Shown in pieces: positions 52,051 through 58,886 of a stretch of 58,886 nucleotides of DNA. The notes beneath the pieces are model-generated. The model searched no databases. It was given only the letters and a program-made list of their open reading frames with translations, and was not told the origin of the DNA. How positions within the stretch are numbered: position 1 is the first letter of the stretch; each line of letters starts with the position of its first letter. Both the position numbers and the translations under genes were made by a program. The stretch is from SBBG01 sp033717875 (GTDB taxonomy: Bacteria > Pseudomonadota > Gammaproteobacteria > Ga0077554 > Ga007554), in NCBI GenBank assembly GCA_033717875.1, contig JADDKJ010000019.1, positions 1-58,886 of the forward strand. Direction: 5' to 3'.

Positions 52051-52130
52051 GATCTGCTCCTTGGCTTGTCTTGTAAAAATGCAGTAAATGTAGGATGGGT
52101 TAGCGTTTTTTGCGTAACCCACCGAGCGTG

Positions 52131-52526
52131 CTAGAGTTTCGGCCGCCCCTCCTCCGCAAACCCCCGTTCATGCCGCTGCTGGCAGGGATAGCAGCGCTGG
52201 GCGGCGGGATAGGCGGACAGCCGTTCATATCCTACTTCCCCGTCACAATCGGCGCAGACACCGTAGACACCGGTGGCGATGCGTTGCAGTGCCTCCTCGA
52301 CATCGCGGATTGCGTTGACGTGACGGTCGATCAGCGCAATATCCACGTCTGACAGCAGGTCGGCGACAGACTCTTCGCCGACGTCATGGACGGCGGTCGC
52401 CAGATCGAGGTAATGCTGCTCGTCCGAGCGCAGCAGTTCCTGGCGGATTTGCTCCCGCAACTCGGCATGGCGCGCGCGCAATCGTTTACGGATGTCCGCG
52501 ATTTGTTGTTCAGATAAAGAGTTCAT
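52131..52526 (-). CDS. DksA/TraR-family zinc-finger protein
   Basis: A 131-residue protein with a coiled-coil N-terminus and a C-terminal C4 zinc finger: CADC, then 17 residues, then CYPC. AGGAG lies 8 bp before ATG 52526; the frame continues upstream but that part is not conserved-looking. Family members bind the RNA polymerase secondary channel. It is shorter than canonical DksA (about 151) and is more likely a paralogue of the TraR/YbiI kind. Confidence 0.88.
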   Translation of the reverse strand: MNSLSEQQIADIRKRLRARHAELREQIRQELLRSDEQHYLDLATAVHDVGEESVADLLSDVDIALIDRHVNAIRDVEEALQRIATGVYGVCADCDGEVGYERLSAYPAAQRCYPCQQRHERGFAEEGRPKL

Positions 52527-52783
52527 ATTACTTCTCCTCGCGCGCCATTTCGACATTCCCATACCTTGCAGCCTGCTTCCCTTTGACACAACTATACCCA
52601 CGAAGCAAATGCAAAAGAAAGCCAATTGAGCGGCTTGTTTGATATAGATCAAATTTGGAAGATCTTGATTGGGCATCCCCTGGCGGGTGTATAATGGCGT
52701 TTTCCGGGAATGGCGCTTTCCATACAGAAAGCGCGCCAGGGATGGGAGAACGTCAAAAAAAGACTCTCATCACGGGGAAGAAA

Positions 52784-53347
52784 ATGAAACGCAACAAACC
52801 TTCATTTCCGGCCCTCCGCCGCCGGATGTCCGCCTTTACGCTAACGGAAACTCTGGTTGTTCTGGCGATCGTAGCCATTATTGTGATGATCGCCACGCCG
52901 TCGCTGCAAAACCTTCTCCTGGACAACCGCATGGCGACGCGCGTCAATGACTTCATGACGCATCTCCATCTGGCGCGTAGCGAGGCTATTCACCGGCATC
53001 AGCGGGTCGTGCTTTGCCCCAGCGCCGATCAGGCGAGCTGTGCTCCCGGCTCGCACTGGCATGCGGGATGGATAATCTTCGTCGATAGCAACGCAAACAG
53101 AACACACGAGAGCGGCGAGGAGATACTGCGGCTGGAAACCGCGCAGTATCAAGGTTTCAAAATCACCTCGGGCAACCATCAACCTGTCGTCTTCCAACCG
53201 GAAGGCGGCGCGGGTGGCACCAATGATACCTTCATCTTCTGCGACACGCGCGGCGCCGCCAAGGCCAGGGCCATCGTCCTGTCGAACACGGGCCGCGCCC
53301 GCATTGCGGATAAAAAGCCGGGAGGAAAAGCTTTGGTTTGCGTCTGA
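52784..53347 (+). CDS. GspH/FimT-like pseudopilin
   Basis: A 187-residue type IV pilin-like protein. Prepilin peptidase site RRRMSA|FTLTETLVVLAIVAIIVMIATPSL, with Glu5 of the mature protein present. The residue before the cleavage site is Ala, not the usual Gly. The C-terminal domain has the FimT/GspH pattern (RVVLCPSADQASC; WIIFVDSNANR; LSNTGRARI). GGGGAAG precedes ATG 52784. No other pilus or type II secretion genes are in the window, so its machine is elsewhere. Confidence 0.9.
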   Translation: MKRNKPSFPALRRRMSAFTLTETLVVLAIVAIIVMIATPSLQNLLLDNRMATRVNDFMTHLHLARSEAIHRHQRVVLCPSADQASCAPGSHWHAGWIIFVDSNANRTHESGEEILRLETAQYQGFKITSGNHQPVVFQPEGGAGGTNDTFIFCDTRGAAKARAIVLSNTGRARIADKKPGGKALVCV

Positions 53348-53356
53348 AATGAACTG

Positions 53357-54559
53357 CTATGCCGTTTTCCTTATCGCCTGTCCTTGCTGCTGCGGTTGCG
53401 CGCCCAGAAAATCCAGCAACCGTTCCTTGTTTTTCATGGCGTCCTGATAGCCCAACTCGATCAGCTCGCGGCAATAACTCTTGTCGAACAGCAGGTAGCT
53501 CACCAGATTCGATCCGCTGCGGTTGATGGCGCCGATGCCACGCAGCAGGAAACGCACCGGGCGCGGCATGTGATGGGCGTGACGTTCCGCTATTTTCGCC
53601 AGATCCTGGCTGGGCGAGACCGCCATGACATCGACCGGCCGCAACGCGACGCCGGCCTCCGCCAGATAATGCGCCGGGATCATCCTGAGCACGTTGTTGA
53701 CGCGCTGTAATCTTTCCAGGTCGACCTCCAGGCTGTCGAGAAAAATGCTGTTCAGCACATGGCCTGCGATCTGCGCCAACGAGGGATAATCGTGGCTCTT
53801 GACACGCGGCGGCTGTTCCTCGGACTCCTGGCGCACACCAATCACCAGGATGCGATCGGCGCCCAGGTGCAGCGCCGGGCTGAGCGGCGCGACCTGACGC
53901 ATGGAGCCGTCGCCAAAATACTCGCGATTGACCTTCACCGCGGAAAAGACGAAGGGGATGGCGCTGGACGCCATCAGGTGATCAATAGTGATCTCTGTCG
54001 CGCTCCCGACCCGCCGCGCCCGCTTCCATGGGGTCAGCGAGTCCGTCCCCTGAAAAAAGGTCACCGATTGTCCCGTGGTATAGCCGGAAGCGGTAACGCT
54101 AAAGGCATGCAATGCCCCGTCGGTTATGGAATCCTGGATCTTTTCGCACGGCAGATAGCGGCTGAGCAGATCGTACAGCGGCGCGCGATCGAGCAGGGAA
54201 CGCGGGTTGCGTTTACCCAATCCGCCTGACAGCAAGGACGAGATCCAGTGTACGCCGCTGCGCAGGATACCGATGGCATCGGCCCGATAGACCTGGTTGA
54301 CCTGGAAATTGTTCCAGATCAAGGCCAGCCGCCGCACTCCTTCCTGGAAGCGTGTCGCATGGATCGCCAAAGCCGCGCCGTTGATGGCGCCCGCCGAGGT
54401 GCCGCAAATGATGGGAAAGGGATTGTCCGATTTCTCAGGCAACAGCTCGGCGATCGCCTTGAGCACACCCACCTGGTAAGCCGCACGCGCGCCGCCGCCG
54501 GACATGATCAAGGCTAACTTGGGACGATTCGATAGGGCTTGCTTCGCTTCATTAGCCAT
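53357..54559 (-). CDS. patatin-like phospholipase
   Basis: A 400-residue protein with a patatin domain at residues 12-200: oxyanion loop SGGGARAAYQVG, nucleophile Ser in GTSAGAING, and Asp of DGSMRQVAPL as the catalytic dyad. A C-terminal region of about 200 residues (DUF3336-type or unknown) follows with LRGIGAINRSGSNLVSYLLFDKSYC, shared with bacterial patatin proteins. Start may be ATG 54559 or GTG 54616; neither has a strong Shine-Dalgarno. Convergent with the pseudopilin gene, 9 bp apart. Confidence 0.88.
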   Translation of the reverse strand: MANEAKQALSNRPKLALIMSGGGARAAYQVGVLKAIAELLPEKSDNPFPIICGTSAGAINGAALAIHATRFQEGVRRLALIWNNFQVNQVYRADAIGILRSGVHWISSLLSGGLGKRNPRSLLDRAPLYDLLSRYLPCEKIQDSITDGALHAFSVTASGYTTGQSVTFFQGTDSLTPWKRARRVGSATEITIDHLMASSAIPFVFSAVKVNREYFGDGSMRQVAPLSPALHLGADRILVIGVRQESEEQPPRVKSHDYPSLAQIAGHVLNSIFLDSLEVDLERLQRVNNVLRMIPAHYLAEAGVALRPVDVMAVSPSQDLAKIAERHAHHMPRPVRFLLRGIGAINRSGSNLVSYLLFDKSYCRELIELGYQDAMKNKERLLDFLGAQPQQQGQAIRKTA

Positions 54560-54688
54560 ACCTGATATATCGGCCAGGAAACGGTTTTTTGGAGAAAAAG
54601 ATAGTGGCACTGGCACTTTGGGATGGCGATAGGATTCCTCCTGAATTATGGCTCCTCCAATAACAATAACCCGAGCGCCAGCGACACC

Positions 54689-55927
54689 TCAAAAACCAAA
54701 CAATCCTTTCAGTTTCTTGACTGGATCTAGCGGGCTTTGTTCGGCCGGCTGTTCCGGTTTCTGCTCGGAATCCGGCTTTTCGCTAGAACGGATAGAATCG
54801 GCGTCTTTCGTTTCCGCCAGCATGAGCATGCCAGTGGATTTGATGCGCACTTTGGCAGTCCAGATCGGGTTCCAGGAGGGAGGCGCATCCTTTGGTTTGG
54901 GTGGATGGGTAAGGTTCAACTCTTCTCCATATGCGATGAATTGCAGCATCGCGCCTTCTGCATCCTTGAAAATACCTTTCGGTATGGCGCACTGCGTTGT
55001 TCGTGGGCTCATTATGACCTTTTCGCCGATCAGGCGGCGCACGTAGCTGCCGGGAAGATAATCCATCAACCCCCAGCCCATTTCCTGAACTTCGCTGGAT
55101 GACCAAAAGATGGTCTCCCCGGTTTTTTCGTTTTTCGCCTGGGCCATGACGAAGTAGCCGATCGCGGCAGAAATGGGGTGCCATTCGAATTTAATACTGT
55201 CAACCGTCCCACCTTGGCTGGACAATACAACGGGGTCCATGAAGTCTTGCTGTTTTCCGAGAGCAAAGCGAATGTCAGGACTGTAGTTTCCGTGGATGAA
55301 GTGGTCGCCTTGCAAAGAACTGTCGCGCGGCACTTCCTTGTGATCCTTCTCGTTGGGCCAGACGGCTGTCTTGGCGCCAAAGCGCTGCATGCCTTGATCG
55401 GAAGGAGTCCTTCCCGTCATCGCCTTGCCAAAGGCTTCCAAGGACATCTTCTCGGTATCGAGGATCTTCGGCTGACCTGCGGGCACCGTCTCACTGCATC
55501 CCCAATAAATGAGCATGCGCGCTTTGGGTTTTTCCATCGGGCCAGGAGTGGCGTCTTCCCTCTCTGTGCTCGGTCCGCGATCGACGCGGGGCAGGACCAG
55601 TGGCAGGGTGTCCCCCATTTTCTGCCCCGGAGGGATGTCATGGCTGGCTTGGGGATCGGCAGGCAATTTTTGCGGGGAAAACAGATACAAGTTGAGCGTG
55701 CGCTGCGGCCCGCCCGCTGCAGGCCCCTGCATGCGGCCAAGCAGTCCTCCCATCAATCCGCCACCCATAGCGGTGTCCTGCGGCATGCCCGGTATAGTCA
55801 TATTGCTGGTTGCGATGTCCATCCAGTACCGGGCAGGCGGGTTTTTATCCTCCGCGAGGGCCAAGCCGTAACCCAGAAATGTGGCACACACGGCCATCAA
55901 TGAACGTTTCAGCTTTATGTTGCGCAT
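54689..55927 (-). CDS. unknown exported protein
   Basis: A 412-residue protein. ATG 55927 is preceded by a perfect GGAGG at optimal spacing; a signal peptide follows (MRNIKLKRSLMAVCATFLGYGLALA). Downstream segments are Gly/Met/Pro-rich (GGGLMGGLLGRMQGPAAGG), a beta-rich middle (YWGCSETVPAGQP; EWHPISAAIGYFVMAQAKN) and a Lys/Pro/Glu-rich end with KKLKGLFGF. No family recognised. It lies 59 bp after the ATPase on the same strand, so co-transcription is possible. Confidence 0.7.
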   Translation of the reverse strand: MRNIKLKRSLMAVCATFLGYGLALAEDKNPPARYWMDIATSNMTIPGMPQDTAMGGGLMGGLLGRMQGPAAGGPQRTLNLYLFSPQKLPADPQASHDIPPGQKMGDTLPLVLPRVDRGPSTEREDATPGPMEKPKARMLIYWGCSETVPAGQPKILDTEKMSLEAFGKAMTGRTPSDQGMQRFGAKTAVWPNEKDHKEVPRDSSLQGDHFIHGNYSPDIRFALGKQQDFMDPVVLSSQGGTVDSIKFEWHPISAAIGYFVMAQAKNEKTGETIFWSSSEVQEMGWGLMDYLPGSYVRRLIGEKVIMSPRTTQCAIPKGIFKDAEGAMLQFIAYGEELNLTHPPKPKDAPPSWNPIWTAKVRIKSTGMLMLAETKDADSIRSSEKPDSEQKPEQPAEQSPLDPVKKLKGLFGF

Positions 55928-55986
55928 AATTCCAACCTCCTCTTTAACCCTTTGGATTCCAGAGATATCAAGGAAGCCCTGACACA

Positions 55987-58677
55987 TCAGAGGTTCCTTG
56001 AATCCCGATTCTTTCTCATCACCCATTTGCGCGCTTCCTCCAATATCAGCATCCCCAACGCAAACGGGATAACGAACAGCCAGACTTCAACGGCAATCGG
56101 CGCGGTGCCGAAGATGAGGTTGCCCCACGAGGTATAGTCGATCAGCAGGATCAGCACGACCTCGGTGACGATGCCCCACAGCATCAGCTTGTTATAGAAA
56201 AACCCACGGGAAAACACCGAATCCCGCTCGCTGCGGCACAGGAATACATTCACCACCTGCATCACGATGATGGCGCTGAGGCACGCGGTGGTGGCCTGGA
56301 GATAGAGCGGGTCGTCGTGCGGCAGCATCTGGCCGTATTGCCAACCCGCACCGTACAGCACGAAGAAAAACGCGGCCATGGCCGCAATGGCCTCCATGAC
56401 GCCCAGGAATAGATAGGCGCGCGTCAGCAGCGGCCAGTTCAGCAGACGCTCACGACGGGGGCGCGGCGGACGCTGCATGACACGGGGATCGGGCTTTTCC
56501 ACACCCAGCCCCAGCGCGGGCAACATGTCCGTACCCAGGTCCACGGCGAGGATCTGAATGATGGTGAGCGGCAGCGGGATCTTGAACAGCGCGAAGGCAA
56601 GATAAGGAACCAGTTCCGGGATGTTGGAGGTGAGGATGTAGGTGAGAAACTTGCGGATATTGTCGAACACCGCCCGCCCCTCCTCGATGGCGGCGACGAT
56701 GCTGGCGAAGTTGTCGTCCATCAACACCATGTCGGCGGCTTCTCTGGCCACGTCGGTGCCCGCGATTCCCATGGCGATGCCGATGTCGGCTTTCTTCAGG
56801 GCGGGCGCGTCATTCACCCCATCGCCGGTCGCCGCGACGATCTCGTTTTTGCGCTTCAAGGCGCTGACGATACGCATTTTCTGGTCGGCGCCGACGCGGG
56901 CGAAAAGAATCTCCGGGGCATCCAGCGCCAACTGGAGCTGGGTGTTGGAAAGGCGCCGCAACTGGTCGCCGGTGATGATGACGGGGCTGGCCGATTGCAC
57001 CAGGCCGATCTCTCGGGCGATGGCCTGGGCGGTGTGCGGGTGATCGCCGGTGACCATGATGACCTTGATGCCCGCCTCCTGGCACTTCTGGATGGCGGCG
57101 GGTACCTCGGGGCGCGGCGGGTCTTCCAAACCCACCAGGCCGCTCAATATCAGATCCTGCTCCAGGCGATCCCTGTCATATCCTGCGGCGACGGCGCGCC
57201 AGGCAAAGGCCAGCACCCGCAAGCCGCGTTCCGCCATTTCCTCCTGGGCACGCAAAACCTGCTCTTTCAGCTCGGACGTGAGCGGCTGGATCTGTGTTCC
57301 CGTCTGAATCTGACGGCACAGCGGCAGCAGCTTTTCCAGCGCCCCCTTGCCGTGGAGAATCAGCCCGCGGGATGTTTGATGCAACACGGACATGCGCTTG
57401 CGTTCGGCATCGAACGGCACTTCGTCTATTCGGGGAGCTGTCACGCCCTCCGGCATCACGCGTTGCGCCATCTGCACCAGCGCCACTTCCATGGGGTCAC
57501 CGAGCCATTCTATTTTCCCGTTCTTTTCGGTCTGCTTCAGGTTGTGACAGAGCAGCGCCCCTTCGAAAAAAGCGTGATGGGCCTCCTGCAAGGTGGATAG
57601 ATCGGCCAGCGCGGAGTCGTCGTAAAACCGTCCCGATAAAAACAGCCGCTTCACCGTCATGCGGTTCTGGGTGAGCGTGCCGGTCTTGTCGGTACAAATC
57701 ACCGTCGCCGCCCCCAGTGCCTCCACCGCCGGCAGATGGCGAATCAGCGCGTTTCTTTTCGCCATGCGCTGCGAGCCCATCGCCAGCGCCAGGGTGACCG
57801 TAGGCAACAGCCCCTCGGGAACATTGGCCACGATGATGCCGATGGCGAAAATAAAGTTTTCCCAGAACGACAGCGCCAGCATCTGCCCAATCAGGAAAAA
57901 GATCAGCCCCAGCCCGGCCGCCAGAACCGCCACCACCCGGCTGAGGTGAATGATCTCTTTCTGCAGGGGGGACAGCACTTCACCCGTCGTCTGAGTGAGG
58001 TGGGCGATCTTGCCGAACTCGGTGTGCATGCCGGTGGCGAACACCAACGCGCGGGCCTCGCCTGAGACCATCGACGTCCCGGCCAGGAGAATATTCTTGC
58101 TGTGTATCAACTCTTCCTCGGCGCCGGGATTCACCTCCCTCGCCAGCGGCACCGATTCCCCGGTGACCGTGGCGTTGTTCACCCGTACGCCGAAGGTTTC
58201 GATCAGGCGGCAGTCGGCGGGGATGTCGTCGCCCTCCTCCAGCAGGATCACATCGCCCGGCACCAGCGCGTGCGCCGGCATCTCCAGCACCCTGCCCTCG
58301 CGCACCACCTTCACCTGATGAGGAAGAAGCTTCTCCAGCGCAGCGATGGCCTGTTCCGCCCGGTATTCCTGCCAGAAGGAAAACAACCCGTTCACCAGAA
58401 TCACACCCAGGATGGCGAAGCCCAGCGTCGCCATGCCCTTGCCGGGGTCGCTGAACTCGGCAACAAAGGCCAGCACAGCGGCGAACCAAAGAATCAGCGC
58501 GAAGAAGTGGGTAAATCCCTTCAGAAAACGCAACCACAGCGGTTCGCGCCGCACCTGCTCGACGCGATTGGGGCCGAACTCCATCAACCGGCGCTGCGCC
58601 TCTCTCACGGCCAGCCCATCGCGGCCGCTGTGCAGGCTGTGCAGGGCTTCATCGACGGTGAGATGGTGGATTTTCAT
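55987..58677 (-). CDS. P-type cation ATPase, class IIC-like (Na,K-ATPase type)
   Basis: An 896-residue P-type ATPase. Cation_ATPase_N (residues 5-70), actuator TGES at 172-175, TM4 NVPEGLLPTVT, phosphorylation D330 in CTDKTGTLTQN, GDGVNDAPALKKADIG hinge, then C-terminal helices. TM4 and TM5/6 (TSNIPELVPYLAF; VDLGTDMLPALGLGVE) match animal Na,K-ATPase better than SERCA, where PEGLPxVVT and other motifs occur. So it likely exports Na+ or exchanges ions; K+ counter-transport is unproven. No beta-subunit gene is adjacent. Confidence 0.88.
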   Translation of the reverse strand: MKIHHLTVDEALHSLHSGRDGLAVREAQRRLMEFGPNRVEQVRREPLWLRFLKGFTHFFALILWFAAVLAFVAEFSDPGKGMATLGFAILGVILVNGLFSFWQEYRAEQAIAALEKLLPHQVKVVREGRVLEMPAHALVPGDVILLEEGDDIPADCRLIETFGVRVNNATVTGESVPLAREVNPGAEEELIHSKNILLAGTSMVSGEARALVFATGMHTEFGKIAHLTQTTGEVLSPLQKEIIHLSRVVAVLAAGLGLIFFLIGQMLALSFWENFIFAIGIIVANVPEGLLPTVTLALAMGSQRMAKRNALIRHLPAVEALGAATVICTDKTGTLTQNRMTVKRLFLSGRFYDDSALADLSTLQEAHHAFFEGALLCHNLKQTEKNGKIEWLGDPMEVALVQMAQRVMPEGVTAPRIDEVPFDAERKRMSVLHQTSRGLILHGKGALEKLLPLCRQIQTGTQIQPLTSELKEQVLRAQEEMAERGLRVLAFAWRAVAAGYDRDRLEQDLILSGLVGLEDPPRPEVPAAIQKCQEAGIKVIMVTGDHPHTAQAIAREIGLVQSASPVIITGDQLRRLSNTQLQLALDAPEILFARVGADQKMRIVSALKRKNEIVAATGDGVNDAPALKKADIGIAMGIAGTDVAREAADMVLMDDNFASIVAAIEEGRAVFDNIRKFLTYILTSNIPELVPYLAFALFKIPLPLTIIQILAVDLGTDMLPALGLGVEKPDPRVMQRPPRPRRERLLNWPLLTRAYLFLGVMEAIAAMAAFFFVLYGAGWQYGQMLPHDDPLYLQATTACLSAIIVMQVVNVFLCRSERDSVFSRGFFYNKLMLWGIVTEVVLILLIDYTSWGNLIFGTAPIAVEVWLFVIPFALGMLILEEARKWVMRKNRDSRNL

Positions 58678-58798
58678 GAGCGTGTCATCTTATTCCATCA
58701 ACATTTCGCAGGATGCGCCATCACACCTTTTCTTTGGCGCATGGAACGTATTTTACATTGGGTCTTCAGGAAATCGTGTGGGTCATTTTGCACGAAAT
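58678..58798. other. spacer between the ATPase gene and the transposase fragment
   Basis: 121 bp of non-coding DNA, presumably containing the ATPase promoter on the minus strand; no clear motif seen. Confidence 0.3.
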
Positions 58799-58885
58799 TC
58801 ATATAGCCGGGAGCATGCAAGTGAGAATTTTGAGTCTCAGATATTCCTCATCTCTGATCCCGTATGCCCGGCGCTGGATGACGCG
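58799..58885 (-). pseudogene. transposase C-terminal fragment at the window edge, ISL3-like
   Basis: On the minus strand the last 28 residues before TGA 58801-58799 are RVIQRRAYGIRDEEYLRLKI followed by LTCMLPAI. The RRAYGxRDxEYxxLKI pattern fits the C-terminus of ISL3-type DDE transposases. The frame runs past the window edge. Only this tail is visible, so family assignment is moderate. Confidence 0.6.
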
Positions 58886-58886
58886 A

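Noticed and set aside
58815..58886. Short plus-strand frame starting MQVRILSL at the right edge
   Set aside because: The opposite strand reads as a transposase C-terminus; the plus frame has no good ribosome site.

Overview
The window looks like part of a chromosome of a polarly flagellated gammaproteobacterium; I cannot name the genus. The reasons are the Pseudomonas/Vibrio-type flagellar and chemotaxis supercluster (flhA-flhF-fleN-fliA-cheY-cheZ-cheA-cheB-motC-motD-parC-parP-cheW), an mnmA-hflD pair, a sigma-54 type promoter in front of fliL, and a classical rpsB-to-lpxA housekeeping operon. Both edges lie in pieces of transposase genes (an IS630-like C-terminus at 3-200 and an ISL3-like C-terminus at 58799-58885), as expected for a contig that stopped assembling at insertion sequences.

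Layout. 271-19742 (minus strand): one nearly unbroken run from fliL through fliM, N, O, P, Q, R, flhB, flhA, flhF, fleN, fliA, cheY, cheZ, cheA, cheB, motC, motD, a ParA-type ATPase, two CheW-type couplers, a small unknown ORF and a DUF2802 protein. It covers C-ring and export-gate parts, the polar-placement GTPase/ATPase pair, sigma-28, the chemosensory signalling core and a second-type stator. 20038-22091 (plus strand): mnmA, hflD and a ParD-like antitoxin whose ParE partner survives only as a 17-codon stub. 22320-24770 (minus): four tightly packed unknown genes for exported proteins (244-aa secreted protein, 332-aa membrane-anchored protein, 157-aa outer-membrane-like protein, 67-aa lipoprotein). 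The first carries a 6.75-copy 8-bp repeat inside its coding sequence, a probable ON/OFF phase-variation switch. 24987-25662: a REP-associated tyrosine transposase between inverted REP-like repeats. 25676-40735 (minus): a two-domain peptidoglycan hydrolase, then (in reverse order of transcription) lpxA, fabZ, lpxD, skp, bamA, rseP, dxr, cdsA, uppS, frr, pyrH, tsf, rpsB, the translation/envelope-biogenesis operon. 41175-42337: a second, longer Y1-type transposase with perfect 25-bp terminal inverted repeats, a 129-bp duplication of its 5' end and a third copy of the REP-like sequence. 42376-48059: a lipoprotein gene and a 1776-residue secreted SpvB/FG-GAP/RHS protein, preceded by another 8-bp tandem repeat. 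48365-58677: uvrB, a class I aminotransferase, hpf, a DksA/TraR zinc-finger protein, a pseudopilin, a patatin-like phospholipase, an unknown exported protein and a Na,K-ATPase-like P-type pump.

The best candidates for something undescribed are the four-gene exported cassette with its frame-shifting 8-mer, the RHS locus with an 8-mer in its upstream region and DNA-identical internal repeats, and the mosaic of REP-like and terminal-repeat sequences around the two transposases. Many start codons were moved from the longest ORF to an internal codon on the basis of Shine-Dalgarno position, stop/start overlap or family length; non-ATG starts (GTG: parts of fliN, motC, pyrH, cdsA, dxr, lpxD; TTG: fabZ, lpxA, aminotransferase) are unusually frequent. 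No rRNA, tRNA or CRISPR array was seen.
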